A stretch of DNA of 64,000 bases, taken from the NCBI GenBank assembly GCA_963739385.1, contig CAVUAI010000030.1:1-64000 (forward strand), given 5' to 3'. This stretch comes from VAZQ01 sp963739385. GTDB lineage: Bacteria > Pseudomonadota > Alphaproteobacteria > Rhizobiales > Xanthobacteraceae. Under the pieces are notes generated by a model. It was not told the DNA's origin, ran no database searches, and saw only the letters and a program-made list of their open reading frames with translations. Numbering within the stretch: the stretch's first letter is position 1; each line of letters starts with the position of its first letter. The position numbers and the translations under genes were made by a program. This document shows positions 33,134 to 43,311 of this stretch, one piece after another.

Positions 33134-35215
33134 TCATGCTTTATGACAGGCCACGACGTGTCGAGGCCCAATTTGTCGCGCCCGAGGGCTCTCGCGTCGG
33201 CACTCCTCGCTGGCGATCGGACAGCGAGTATGGAACACGCAGCCCGAGGGCGGGGTCAAGGGCGAGGGGATTTCACCCTTGAGGGCCCGCGGCGCTCGTG
33301 CCCGCTCGATGCTTGGGTCGGGGATCGGCGCGGCGTCTAGGAGCGCCTGCGTATAAGGATGCGCGGGACGGGCATAGATCTCATCGCGGTCGGCGAGTTC
33401 CACAAGGCGGCCGAGGTACATGACGGCAACGCGATCGGAAATGTGGCGCACGACCGCAAGATCGTGCGCGATGAACAGAAAGCTCAGGTTGAGCCGCGTC
33501 TGCAAATCGTCGAGCAGATTGATGATCTGTCCCTGGATCGAGACGTCGAGCGCGGAGACCGGTTCGTCGCAAACGATGAAATTCGGCTCGAGCGCGAGCG
33601 CGCGCGCTATGCCCACGCGCTGGCGCTGGCCGCCTGAGAGTTCGTGGGGATAACGTTCGGCCATGTAGGCAAACAGGCCCACCTGGCCCAGGAGCGCCTC
33701 GACGCGTTCGCGCTCCTCCGTTCGGTTGGAAACGAGCCGGTAGACGCCGAGCGGCTCGCCGATGATTTGTCCGACCGTCATACGGGGATTGAGCGAGGAA
33801 TAGGGGTCCTGGAAGATGACCTGGATCCTGCGCCGCACTTCGCGCATGCTTTGGGCCGAGTGATGGGTGATGTCGACACCGGCAAACCGGATCGCGCCCG
33901 CGGTCGGCTCTTCGAGTTTGAGGATGGTGCGCCCGACGGTGGTCTTGCCGCAGCCGGACTCCCCGACGAGGCCGAGCGTTTCGCCCGGGGCGATCGAAAA
34001 CGACACGTCGTCGACCGCTTTCACTGCCGCCGTCTTTGACGATAGAAAGCTCACACCGGCCGCCTTGATGGTGAAATACTTGTGGAGGTGGTCGACCTCC
34101 AGCAGGGGCTCCTCAGCCCCTTCACTTGGCGCGTCACCCCGTACGGCCGAAATCACGGGCTTGGCAAGCGATGCCGCCGGAACGAGCGTGCCGGCCGCGA
34201 TTTCGTCGGCGCGCCAACAGGCCGAGCGGTGACCCGATCTGATCTCGCCCAGCGCTGGGTCTCGGCTGCACATCTCGATACGGTAGGTACAGCGCGGTGC
34301 GAATCGACAGCCTGTGGGGGGCGAACGCAGATCCGGCGGCAGGCCCTCGATGGTTTCGAGGCGTTGTCCGCGCGGGAGGTCGAGCCGCGGCACTGAACGC
34401 ATCAGACCGATGGTGTAGGGATGGCACGGCCGCAGGAAGATGTCGTCGGCGGTGCCTTGCTCGATGATGCGCGCCGCATACATCACATTGACGCGGTCGG
34501 CATAGCGCGCGACCACGCCGAGATTGTGGGTGATAATGACCAGTGCGATGTCGAGCCGACGCGAGAGCTCCTTCATCAGCTCGAGGATCTGCGCCTGGAT
34601 TGTGACGTCGAGCGCAGTCGTCGGCTCGTCGGCAATGAGGAGCTTTGGATTGCAGGAAAGCCCGATGGCGATCATCACGCGCTGGCGCATCCCGCCCGAC
34701 AGGTGATGCGGATATTGTTCAAGCCGGCGCTCGCCGTCGGTGATGCCGACGAGTCGCAAGAGCTCGAGCGCTCGTGCGCGCGCCTGCGCCTCGCTCATCT
34801 TGAGATGGATGAACAACGGCTCCATGATCTGTTGCCCGATCGGCAGGACCGGATTGAGGGAAGTCATCGGCTCCTGGAAGATCATGGCAATGTCGCGCCC
34901 TCGCACCGCGCGCATGTCGTCTTCCGAGAGAGCGAGCAGGTTGCGTCCCTCGAACAGGATGCATCCGGATGGAATGCGCGCCGTGTTCTTCGCCAGCAGG
35001 CGCATGATGGCGAGCGAGGAGACCGATTTGCCGCAGCCGGATTCGCCAACGATGGCGACGACCTCGCCGCGGTTCACCGTATAGGAAATGCCGTCGACCG
35101 CGTGGACGGCACCGCGTGAGGTCTCGAAGCGAACGTGGAGATCCTGCACCTCGAGCAGAGGCGCATTCGCGCCGTCGCGCGACAGCCTGTCGGACAAAAT
35201 TCCTGCCACCCTCAA
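33134..35215 (-). CDS. fused dual ATPase of peptide ABC transporter (DppD-DppF)
   Basis: 693 residues, two complete ABC cassettes in one chain. First: Walker A GESGCGKS (57-64), signature LSGGMRQRV, Walker B LLIADEPTTALD, then the oligopeptide C-terminal Cys-containing segment (GCRFAPRCTYRIEMC). Second: GESGCGKT with its Lys at 424, LSGGQRQRV, FIVCDEPVSALD, and GCVFHTRCPIASEEC. In many bacteria these are separate dppD and dppF; fusion fixes the heterodimer. Those Cys segments can bind an iron-sulphur cluster in some relatives. The start is doubtful: TTG at 35215 or GTG at 35209. Confidence 0.9.
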   Translation of the reverse strand: MRVAGILSDRLSRDGANAPLLEVQDLHVRFETSRGAVHAVDGISYTVNRGEVVAIVGESGCGKSVSSLAIMRLLAKNTARIPSGCILFEGRNLLALSEDDMRAVRGRDIAMIFQEPMTSLNPVLPIGQQIMEPLFIHLKMSEAQARARALELLRLVGITDGERRLEQYPHHLSGGMRQRVMIAIGLSCNPKLLIADEPTTALDVTIQAQILELMKELSRRLDIALVIITHNLGVVARYADRVNVMYAARIIEQGTADDIFLRPCHPYTIGLMRSVPRLDLPRGQRLETIEGLPPDLRSPPTGCRFAPRCTYRIEMCSRDPALGEIRSGHRSACWRADEIAAGTLVPAASLAKPVISAVRGDAPSEGAEEPLLEVDHLHKYFTIKAAGVSFLSSKTAAVKAVDDVSFSIAPGETLGLVGESGCGKTTVGRTILKLEEPTAGAIRFAGVDITHHSAQSMREVRRRIQVIFQDPYSSLNPRMTVGQIIGEPLGVYRLVSNRTEERERVEALLGQVGLFAYMAERYPHELSGGQRQRVGIARALALEPNFIVCDEPVSALDVSIQGQIINLLDDLQTRLNLSFLFIAHDLAVVRHISDRVAVMYLGRLVELADRDEIYARPAHPYTQALLDAAPIPDPSIERARAPRALKGEIPSPLTPPSGCVFHTRCPIASEECRRESPRARQIGPRHVVACHKA

Positions 35216-35326
35216 CCGTACACGCGAGCGTCTTCTTATCTCGTTGCGGTCTGGCTATATCCGATTGACTGAGGAACAGCCACCGAAACCCTCTGTGAAT
35301 GACCGGAACAATGGTCGCGGCCGGTC

Positions 35327-36499
35327 TCACCTCTCGCCGATCTCGCGCAGGATTTCCGCAGTGTGCTCGCCGAGCCGCGGGGAGGGGCGCTCCGCCGCCA
35401 TCGGGTTGCCGTCGATGACGATGGGCGTGCGCACCCCCGGGATCGTCCCGACCTTGGCCGCGGGGCTCGGGCGGTCGATCCGCATGCCGCGATGCACCAC
35501 CTGGGGATCGGAAAAGACCTGATCGAGCGGGTTGATCGGTCCGGCCGGAACCTGGACCGATTCGAGCTTCTCCAGCAGGGCGGCGCGGGGCCAGCGTGCG
35601 GTGAGCACCGAGAGGCGTGCGATCAACTCCTCGCGGTTCTTCAGCCGGTCGGAATTGGCACGGTAGCGAGGTTCGTCGGCGATGCCCGGTTCGCCCAGCA
35701 CCGCGCAGAGCTTGGCGAACTGGTTGTCGTTGCCGGTGGCGATGATGATGTGACCGTCGGCCACCGGGAAGACCTGGTAGGGAACGATATTGGGATGGGC
35801 ATTGCCGATGCGCTTGGGCACCTGGCCGGATACGAGGTAGTTGAGCGCCTGGTTGGCCAGCACCCCGACCTGGCTGTCGACCAGAGCCGTGTCCACGTGG
35901 CAGCCGCGTCCGGTGCGCGCACGCTCGGCGAGCGCCGCGAGAATGCCCACGACGGAATAGATGCCGGTGAAAATGTCGGCCACCGGGACGCCCGCGCGCT
36001 GGGGCTCGCCATCCGGCGTTCCGGTCAGGTCCATGATCCCGCCCATGCCCTGCGCCATGAGATCGTAACCGGCGCGGGCCGCATAGGGCCCGGTCTGGCC
36101 GAAGCCGGTAACCGAACAGTAGATCAGTCGCGGGCACTCCTTGCTCAGGCTCGCATAGTCGAGGCCGAATTTTGCCAGCCCGCCGACCTTGAAGTTCTCG
36201 ATCAGCACGTCCGAGCGCGCCGCCAGCTTGCGCACGATGCGCCGCCCATCCTCGCTCTCGAAATCGAGCTCGATCGAGCGTTTGCCGCGATTGGTGGCGT
36301 GGAAATAGGCGGCGCCGAGATTGCCGCCCTCGGTCGCCTCGACGAAAGGCGGACCCCAGCCCCGGGTATCGTCGCCCGTCCCCTTGCGCTCGACCTTGAC
36401 CACATCGGCGCCGAGATCGGCGAGGATCTGCCCCGCCCACGGCCCCGCCAGGATGCGGGCAAGTTCGAGCACGCGTAGTCCGGCCAAAGGCCCCGGCAT
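35327..36499 (-). CDS. CaiB/BaiF-type (class III) CoA transferase
   Basis: 390 residues, normal for the family. The ATG at 36499 follows GAGGAGG. N-terminal LAGLRVLELARILAGPWAGQ, the NRGKRSIELDF block, and GYDLMAQGMGGIMDLTG with the catalytic Asp near residue 165. Transfers CoA between carboxylic acids (formyl-CoA:oxalate, succinyl-CoA:hydroxyacid and similar). It precedes the peptide-type ABC operon by 111 bases on the same strand, so it may activate the imported acid (inference). Divergent from malonyl-CoA decarboxylase. Confidence 0.9.
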   Translation of the reverse strand: MPGPLAGLRVLELARILAGPWAGQILADLGADVVKVERKGTGDDTRGWGPPFVEATEGGNLGAAYFHATNRGKRSIELDFESEDGRRIVRKLAARSDVLIENFKVGGLAKFGLDYASLSKECPRLIYCSVTGFGQTGPYAARAGYDLMAQGMGGIMDLTGTPDGEPQRAGVPVADIFTGIYSVVGILAALAERARTGRGCHVDTALVDSQVGVLANQALNYLVSGQVPKRIGNAHPNIVPYQVFPVADGHIIIATGNDNQFAKLCAVLGEPGIADEPRYRANSDRLKNREELIARLSVLTARWPRAALLEKLESVQVPAGPINPLDQVFSDPQVVHRGMRIDRPSPAAKVGTIPGVRTPIVIDGNPMAAERPSPRLGEHTAEILREIGER

Positions 36500-36600
36500 C
36501 AACGATCCTCCTCGGGTGGGCGGCGGGCCGCCAAGCGGAAAACCGCCGTTTCTGTGGCCCGCCAGCCCCCATCTTGTCCATAGGGCCGACCTGGCACGAT

Positions 36601-36629
36601 TTGTGAATTTGTCACGGCGACACTATCTA
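36601..36629 (+). promoter_or_regulatory. candidate promoter with overlapping GTGA-N5-TCAC operator
   Basis: TTGTGA, 17 bases, TATCTA fits a sigma-70-like promoter. Within it GTGA-N5-TCAC (36603-36615) is an inverted repeat that could be an operator. A transcript from here would start near 36636, almost on the upstream ATG of the decarboxylase, which favours the GTG at 36662 as the real start. Confidence 0.3.
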
Positions 36630-36637
36630 ATGCGCGT

Positions 36638-38029
36638 ATGCGGCGAGAGATCGGGCCCCCCGTGAACACCTCTTTCTTCGGCGACATGCTGCAGTCCATT
36701 GCGGAGCGGGGTCGTGCGCTGATCGAGCGTACCCGCGACCGGCGCGAGGCAGCCGAGCAACGCTCGGCCAATCTGGCTCATCTGTGCGAGGATCTCCTGT
36801 CGGGCCGTGGTGAAGCCTCGGGCGTCGCGCTCGCCCGCGAAATCCTCTCGCGCTATGGCCAACTGAAGACCGGTCCCCGCATCGCCTTTTTCGAGGCCCT
36901 GGCGACCGGTTTCGGCCCCGACCGGGCCAGCCTCACCGCCGCCGCCACGGCCTGGCTGAACTCCCCCTCGGATGAGACCGGGTCGAGCGTCCATCGTGCG
37001 TCCGAGCCGAGACGACTCGAGCTGTTTCGGCGTCTGAACCTCGCGCCGGGCGGAACTGCGGCGCTGGTGCACATGCGCGAGCAACTGTTGGATGCAATGG
37101 ACCATCGCGAGGATCTCGCGGTGATCGACAGAGATTTCCTCCACCTGTTCTCCTCCTGGTTCAACCGCGGCTTCCTCGTGCTCAGGAGAATCGACTGGTC
37201 GACGCCGGCAAGTCTCCTGGAAAAGATCATCCGCTACGAAGCGGTGCACGAGATCCGCGACTGGAACGACTTGCGCGCCCGGATCGATTCCCCCGACCGC
37301 CGCTGCTATGCCTTCTTCCATCCGGCGCTGATCGATGAGCCGCTGATCTTCGTCGAGGTCGCGCTCACCCGCGGCATCCCGACCGCGATCGATCCGATCC
37401 TGTCCGCGAAGCGCGACCGGATCGAACCCGAGCGGGCGACCACGGCGGCGTTCTATTCGATTTCCAACTGCCAGCGCGGGCTGGCCGGCGTGTCGTTCGG
37501 TCATTTCCTGATCAAGCAGGTTGTCGAGGAAATCAGTCGCGAAATTCCGCGCCTTTCGACCTTTGTCACGCTCTCGCCGGCGCCGAACTTCGCCGAATGG
37601 CTCAAGCGCGAACGCATGGCGGAGGCGTCCGTTGCGCTGGGCGACGAGGATCGCGCCGCTCTTCAGGCCCTCGACCGCGCGGATTGGTGGCGAGACGAGG
37701 AGACCGCCGAAACCGTGCGCGAGCCGTTGTTGCGGGCGGCCGCCTGGTATTACCTGCGCGCGCGCACCCCCCGCGGCACACCGCTCGATTCGGTCGCGCG
37801 TTTCCATCTCGGCAACGGCGCGCGCCTCGAGCGGCTCGACTTCACCGCCGACACGTCGCAGCGGGCTCTGCGTCAGTCGCATGGCTTGATGGTGAACTAC
37901 CTCTACGATCTCGAGCATATCGAGAGGAACCACGAGGCATATGCGCAGCAGCACACAGTCGTTGCCGCCAGCGCGGTGACGCGGCTCGTTCGCGCGCCGG
38001 CACGGGATGTCGTTCCGGTTGGGGATTGA
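36638..38029 (+). CDS. malonyl-CoA decarboxylase
   Basis: 463 residues, normal for bacterial enzymes. Converts malonyl-CoA to acetyl-CoA and CO2. N-terminal helical domain (SIAERGRALIERTR; YGQLKTGPRIAFFEALATGF), then the catalytic GNAT-like domain with RRCYAFFHPALIDEPLIFVE, the Ser region GLAGVSFGHFLIK and the His region VARFHLGNGARLERLDF. The start may be the GTG at 36662 (nine codons in), judged from the promoter upstream. Divergent from the CoA transferase, which could supply malonyl-CoA: together a possible malonate route (inference). Convergent with the SDR gene. Confidence 0.9.
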   Translation: MRREIGPPVNTSFFGDMLQSIAERGRALIERTRDRREAAEQRSANLAHLCEDLLSGRGEASGVALAREILSRYGQLKTGPRIAFFEALATGFGPDRASLTAAATAWLNSPSDETGSSVHRASEPRRLELFRRLNLAPGGTAALVHMREQLLDAMDHREDLAVIDRDFLHLFSSWFNRGFLVLRRIDWSTPASLLEKIIRYEAVHEIRDWNDLRARIDSPDRRCYAFFHPALIDEPLIFVEVALTRGIPTAIDPILSAKRDRIEPERATTAAFYSISNCQRGLAGVSFGHFLIKQVVEEISREIPRLSTFVTLSPAPNFAEWLKRERMAEASVALGDEDRAALQALDRADWWRDEETAETVREPLLRAAAWYYLRARTPRGTPLDSVARFHLGNGARLERLDFTADTSQRALRQSHGLMVNYLYDLEHIERNHEAYAQQHTVVAASAVTRLVRAPARDVVPVGD

Positions 38030-38054
38030 CGATCGCCGCGCAGGCCGTCGCGTG

Positions 38055-38756
38055 TCAGGTTTTTCCGTAGACCGGCACCACCGCGCCTCGAGTGACACGG
38101 TTCTCCGGGGATGCCAGAAACTTGATCGTGGCCGCCACCTCCTCGACCTTGGGCCAAGCCGCATGATCGGCCTTCGGCATCGCCTGCCGGTTCGCCGGAG
38201 TGTCCATGGTTGACGGTGCAATCGCGTTGACCAGGATGCCCGACTTCACGACCTCTTCAGCGAGCGCGACGGTGAGCGCGGCCACGGCGGCCTTGCTGGC
38301 GGTGTAGGCGACCATGCCGCTGCCGGCGCGCCACTCGAGCGCGGGGCGGGTCGCGACGTTGACGATACGCCCGCCCCCCCCACCCACGGTCATGGCGTTG
38401 ACGGCGGCCCGGCAGCAGAGGAAGGCAGTGACGTAGTTGATGTCGATCTGCTTCATCAGATCAGCCTTTGTCGTGGCGCTGACGGACGCCATGGCGAAAC
38501 CGCCGGCGATATGGATCGAGGCCCACAGCGTCGGCACGCCATCATAGAGCTTGGCAACGGCAGCCTCGTCGGTGAGCTCGATATCGGCGACGAGCTTGAC
38601 CTTCGCATGGTCGCGGTACGCAAAGCGGTCAGCTTCCGCCGGGTTGATGTAAGGCACGTGGCAGGTGGCGCCGGCCTCGATCAGGATCCCGACGGTCGCG
38701 GTTCCGAGCGCGCCGGTCCCGCCGGTGACAACCACGTGACGGTCGCGATAGTCCAT
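38055..38756 (-). CDS. short-chain dehydrogenase/reductase
   Basis: 233 residues, classical SDR length. Cofactor loop VVVTGGTGALGTATVG (TGxxxGxG), structural NAG replaced by HIAGG, active site YTASKAA (YxxxK). The usual catalytic Ser about a dozen residues earlier is replaced in NVATRPALE by Thr or lies elsewhere, so activity is likely but the exact triad is unclear. Substrate unknown. Ends 25 bases from the convergent decarboxylase. Confidence 0.85.
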   Translation of the reverse strand: MDYRDRHVVVTGGTGALGTATVGILIEAGATCHVPYINPAEADRFAYRDHAKVKLVADIELTDEAAVAKLYDGVPTLWASIHIAGGFAMASVSATTKADLMKQIDINYVTAFLCCRAAVNAMTVGGGGGRIVNVATRPALEWRAGSGMVAYTASKAAVAALTVALAEEVVKSGILVNAIAPSTMDTPANRQAMPKADHAAWPKVEEVAATIKFLASPENRVTRGAVVPVYGKT

Positions 38757-38892
38757 CGGCCTTCTCCCTCTGGCTGTCAGCGCGTTCCCATCATGGCTGC
38801 CCGCCCGATCGGTGCAAGGCCGCGGCTTGAGCCCGCCATGTCGAGCCTATATGCCCAACCGCATCGCCGCGCCAGGAAGGGAATCAGCTGAC

Positions 38893-40388
38893 ATGGCCGA
38901 CTTCGATCTCGCCATTGTGGGCGGCGGCATCAACGGCGCCGGCATAGCTCGCGATGCCGCGGGCCGTGGATTGCGAGTGCTGCTGGTCGAGCAGAACGAT
39001 CTCGCTTCCGGCACATCGTCGGCCTCCACCAAGCTCATTCATGGCGGCCTGCGCTACCTCGAACATGGATGGCTGCGGCTGGTGCGGGAAGCTTTGCTCG
39101 AGCGCGAAGTGATGTTGCGCATGGCGCCGCACATCATCCGGCCGATGCGCATCGTGCTGCCGCCCGCGCCGGAAATGCGTCCCCCCTGGATGCTGCGTCT
39201 GGGATTGTTCATTTATGACCATCTGGGCGGCCGACGGCTCCTTCCTCCGACCCGCATCGTTGATCTCACGCATGATCCGCTCGGCGCCCCACTCAAGCAG
39301 CGGGTTCAGCGCGGGTTCGAATATTCCGACTGTCGGGTGGACAATTCGCGTCTCGTCGTACTGAACGCGCTCGACGCCGCCGAGCGTGGAGCGATGATCC
39401 GCACGCGCACGCGCTGCATCCGGGCCGAGCGGGGGTCGGTGTGGCGGCTCGTGCTCGAGGTACGCGGGCGCCGCGACCTTGCAACCGCGCGTGTCCTGGT
39501 CAATGCCACCGGTCCGTGGCTGAGCCTGTTCGCGCAAAGCGCGCTGCGCAGCCCGACGCCTCTACCCGTGCGGCTCGACAAGGGCAGCCATATCGTGGTG
39601 CCGCGCCTGTTCAACCACGACCGCGGCTATATCCTGGAGGTGCGGGACAATCGGTTCGTGTTCGCGCTGCCGTTCGAACGCGACTTCACCCTGATCGGAA
39701 CCACGGATCGCAGCTTTGCCGGCGATCCGGCCGGCATCACGGCGGACGCACACGAAATCGCGTATCTCTGCGAGGTGATAAACCAACAATTCCGCGCCAC
39801 CATCAGCCCCGCCGATGTCGTCTGGTCGTTTTCCGGCGTGCGCTCGCTCCATGACGACGGGTCCACCAAGGCGCAGGACGTGAGCCGCGACTACATCCTT
39901 GTCCTCGACGAGCGAACGGTGAGGCACCGCTCCTGACCGTTTATGGCGGCAAGATCACGACCTACCGGCGCCTGGCCGAGCATGCGCTCGAGCGCCTTGC
40001 GCACATCGTTGCAGGCGGCCCGGCCTGGACCAGGGAGTCCCACCTGCCCGGTGGCGAATTTCGCTACGACGGCTTCGACGCGCTGGTCGCCAAGACATGT
40101 GCATCGCGCCCGTTTCTGAGCGAGGAGCATGCGCGGCGCCTTGTCCATGCCTATGGCACGCGGGTTGAACGCATTCTCGGTCCGGCGCGACGGCTGGAAG
40201 ATCTCGGGCCCTGCTTCGGGGCCGACCTCACCGCAGCCGAGGTGCGCTATCTGATGGAACGGGAATGGGCCCAGACCGAGGACGACGTGCTGTGGCGGCG
40301 CACGAAACTGGGTCTGCGCTTTTCGCCCGAGGAGCGGGAACGGCTGGCGAAGTTCATGGCGGGGGCGGTGGGCTCCGCAGCCCAATGA
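38893..40388 (+). pseudogene. glpD: glycerol-3-phosphate dehydrogenase (glpD) with one frameshift
   Basis: FAD-dependent, membrane-associated enzyme that oxidises glycerol-3-phosphate to DHAP. FAD loop DLAIVGGGINGAGIARDAAG, then ASGTSSASTKLIHGGLRYLE and GTTDRSFAGDPAG are intact. After YILVLDER at about 39915 the frame is lost by one missing base and stops at 39936. The next frame continues GEAPLLTVYGGKITTYRRLA to the end, SPEERERLAKFMAG, stop at 40388. Total length is two bases over a multiple of three; repaired it would be about 498 residues, normal. It precedes glpK, also frameshifted. Confidence 0.85.
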
Positions 40389-40495
40389 TGTCGGCAGCGG
40401 GACATCCGCCACCTCTTGCCCCGTCCCTGGGCTTGATTGCGGTTGCAAGCTCGCCCTGGATGGTGTGAACAAGCTTTCGCTCCGGAGGAATGCGC

Positions 40496-41981
40496 TTGCC
40501 GGATTACCTGCTCGCGATCGACCAGGGCACGACCTCGACGCGCGCCATCCTGTTCGATGCCGCGCTGGCTCCGGTCGCGCAGGCGCAGCAGGAATTCACC
40601 CAGATTTATCCAGCGCCGGGCTTGGTCGAGCACGACCCGGAAGAGATCTGGTCGACAACGGTCGCGACCGTCCGTGCCGCCATCGAGACGGCGGGCGCGG
40701 TGGACCGGACAAATTGCCGCCATCGGCATCACGAACCAGCGCGAGACCACGATCGTCTGGGATCGCGAGACCGGCCGGCCCATCCACAACGCCATCGTTT
40801 GGCAGGATCGGCGCACCGCGGAGGCATGCGGCGTGCTTCGGCAGGCCGGACAGGAACGCGCGATCGCGCGTACCGGGCTCCTGCTCGATCCGTATTTCTC
40901 CGCTACCAAGATTGCCTGGCTGCTCGATCACGTTGAGGGGGCGCGCGCGGCGGCGCAGGCCGGCCGGCTTGCCTTCGGCACGGTGGACACGTTCCTGCTG
41001 TCGCGCCTCACCGGCGGGAAGCTGCATGCGACTGATGCCACCAACGCGGCGCGGACGCTGTTGATGGACATTCGTCGTGGCTGCTGGGATGCCGAGCTTT
41101 GCGAATTGTTCGATATCCCCGCAGCATTGCTGCCGGAAATCCGCGATTGCTCGGGCGATTTCGGCACCACGGACCTGTTCGGCGCGCCGATCCGGATTCT
41201 CGGCGTGGCCGGCGATCAGCAGGCGGCGACGCTCGGGCAGGGTTGTGTGGCGCCGGGGATGGTGAAATCGACCTATGGCACGGGCTGCTTCGCCCTGCTC
41301 AACACCGGGGATGCACCGGTTGCATCGAAGAACCGCCTGCTCACCACCATCGCCTACCAACTCGACGGTAAGCGCACCTACGCGCTGGAGGGCGCGATCT
41401 TCATCGCCGGAGCAGGCGTGCAATGGCTGCGTGATGCGCTCGGGGTCATCAGTGCGGCGCCTGACGTGAATGCGCTCGCCGCGGCGGCCGATCCAGCCGA
41501 GCAGGTCTATCTCGTACCCGCTTTCGTCGGATTGGGCGCACCCTGGTGGGATGCACAGGCGCGGGGGGCGCTCTATGGGCTCACGCGCAAGTCGGGGGTG
41601 GCCGAGGTTGCCCGCGCCACGCTCGAGGCGGTCGGCTACCAGACCCGCGACCTGCTCGAGGCGATGCATGCCGACTGGCCTGCATCGGGCGCCCAAACCG
41701 TGCTGCGGGCCGATGGCGGCATGGCGGCGAGCGACGTCACCATGCAATTCGTGGCCGACATCCTGGGCGCGCCAGTCGACCGGCCGGCCGTCATGGAGAC
41801 TACGGCGCTCGGCGCCGCTTATCTCGCCGGCCTGGCGGCGGGGTTGTGCCCGGACCTGACGGGCTTCGCCGCCACCTGGAAGTGCGCGCGGCGCTTCGAG
41901 CCGCGAATGGATGGCGCCATGCGCGACCAAAAATGGGCGGGCTGGCGCGATGCGGTCGCGCGCACGCTCAGCCGCGGTTGA
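40496..41981 (+). pseudogene. glpK: glycerol kinase (glpK) with one frameshift
   Basis: Phosphorylates glycerol. The N-terminus PDYLLAIDQGTTSTRAILFD is in one frame. Near 40710 the sensible sequence moves frame: QIAAIGITNQRETTIVWDRE, continuing to the stop at 41981. All later motifs are intact: VWQDRRTAEAC, KSTYGTGCFALLNTG, AYQLDGKRTYALEGAIFIAG, LRADGGMAASD. One extra base explains it. The start is best taken as TTG at 40496: GGAGG (40484-40488) is seven bases upstream, whereas the ATG at 40490 nearly touches it. Follows glpD by about 100 bases. Confidence 0.85.
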
Positions 41982-42133
41982 AGCGCCGACGCCGCTACTG
42001 CTCGCGCGCGTGGGAGACTGAATCTCGTCAATGACTTGTCGTTTTTGTAACGTGACGATGCGGGACCGGGGCCGGTGACGGTGTCCGGCCAGACAGTGTT
42101 GAGCCGGAGACGGCATGCCGGTAGCGTGTCCGC

Positions 42134-43297
42134 ATGGGGAACGGTGATACCGGCGAGCGGGACAGGCAGCGCACGCGGCGGGCATTCGCGCCATGGAACG
42201 ATCCGAACGCGCGCGCGCTGGTGCGGTTCGAGGATGTAGGGAAGCATTTCTCCGGCGTCGCTGCGGTGGACGGCGTCTCGCTCGACATCTTTCCGGGTGA
42301 ATTTTTCGCCCTGCTCGGTCCCTCGGGTTGCGGCAAGACCACTCTGCTTCGCATTCTCGCCGGCTTCGAGATGCCGGACGAGGGACGCGTCCTGCTGGAC
42401 GGCGAGGATATCGCGTCCGTGCCGCCCTACCGGCGCCCGGTCAACATGATGTTTCAGAGCTATGCGCTGTTTCCGCATCTCACGGTCGAAGGCAACGTCG
42501 CGTTCGGCCTCAAGCAGGAGGGCCTTCCGCGGAAGGAGATCGAGACGCGGGTCGAGGACATGCTCGCGCTGGTCCGGCTCGAAGGCTTCGCCAAGCGCAA
42601 GCCGCATCAGCTTTCCGGCGGCCAGCGCCAGCGCGTCGCGCTCGCCCGCTCGCTGGTGAAGCGTCCGCGCGTCCTTCTCCTGGACGAGCCGCTCGCCGCC
42701 CTCGACAAGAAGCTGCGCGGCGAGACGCAGTTCGAGTTGATGCAACTGCAGGAGAAACTCGGACTCACGTTCGTGATCGTCACCCACGATCAGCAGGAGG
42801 CGATGACGGTGGCGGACCGTATCGGCGTCATGGATCATGGGCGCCTGATCCAGGTCGCGACCCCGCCCGAAATCTACGAGCGCCCGAACTCGCGCTGGGT
42901 CGCCGACTTCATCGGAGAGGTCAACCTGATCGAAGGGCGCGTGCTGGAAGTGGGAGCGCAGGGAGCGGTGATCGCAAGCTCCGCGGTCGGGCAATTGCGC
43001 GCGCTCTCGCCGAGCGATGCAAAACCGCGCGATACCGTATGGCTGGCGGTAAGGCCCGAGAAGATGCGGATCGCCCACGGGCCGCCGCCGATGACGGGCG
43101 AGAACTGCGTGGCGGGGCAGGTCGCGAGTATCGGATATCTCGGCGATCTTTCGATCTACAAGGTGCGACTCGAGAGCGGGCTGGTCATGAAAGTGGCGGT
43201 CGCGAACGTCACGCGGTCGCTGGAGCAGGCGATCGGATGGGACGACCGGGTCTGGCTCAGCTGGGCGCCCGAGTCGGCCGTGGTGCTGATGCGATAG
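42134..43297 (+). CDS. polyamine-type ABC transporter ATPase (PotA/PotG-like)
   Basis: 387 residues. ABC domain: Walker A GPSGCGKTT, MMFQSYALFPHLTVEGNVAF (Q-loop), LSGGQRQRVALARSL, Walker B LLLDEPLAALDKKLR, THDQQEAMTVADR. A C-terminal TOBE domain follows (WLAVRPEKMRI, GYLGDLSIYKV). The pattern is that of the spermidine/putrescine subgroup. First gene of a three-gene operon with two permeases. No periplasmic binding-protein gene is adjacent, unusual for this type. Confidence 0.9.
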   Translation: MGNGDTGERDRQRTRRAFAPWNDPNARALVRFEDVGKHFSGVAAVDGVSLDIFPGEFFALLGPSGCGKTTLLRILAGFEMPDEGRVLLDGEDIASVPPYRRPVNMMFQSYALFPHLTVEGNVAFGLKQEGLPRKEIETRVEDMLALVRLEGFAKRKPHQLSGGQRQRVALARSLVKRPRVLLLDEPLAALDKKLRGETQFELMQLQEKLGLTFVIVTHDQQEAMTVADRIGVMDHGRLIQVATPPEIYERPNSRWVADFIGEVNLIEGRVLEVGAQGAVIASSAVGQLRALSPSDAKPRDTVWLAVRPEKMRIAHGPPPMTGENCVAGQVASIGYLGDLSIYKVRLESGLVMKVAVANVTRSLEQAIGWDDRVWLSWAPESAVVLMR

Positions 43298-43311
43298 GGG
43301 AGACCGGCACG

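Noticed and set aside
36623..38221. 532-codon minus-strand frame
   Set aside because: Shadow of malonyl-CoA decarboxylase, which has full family motifs.
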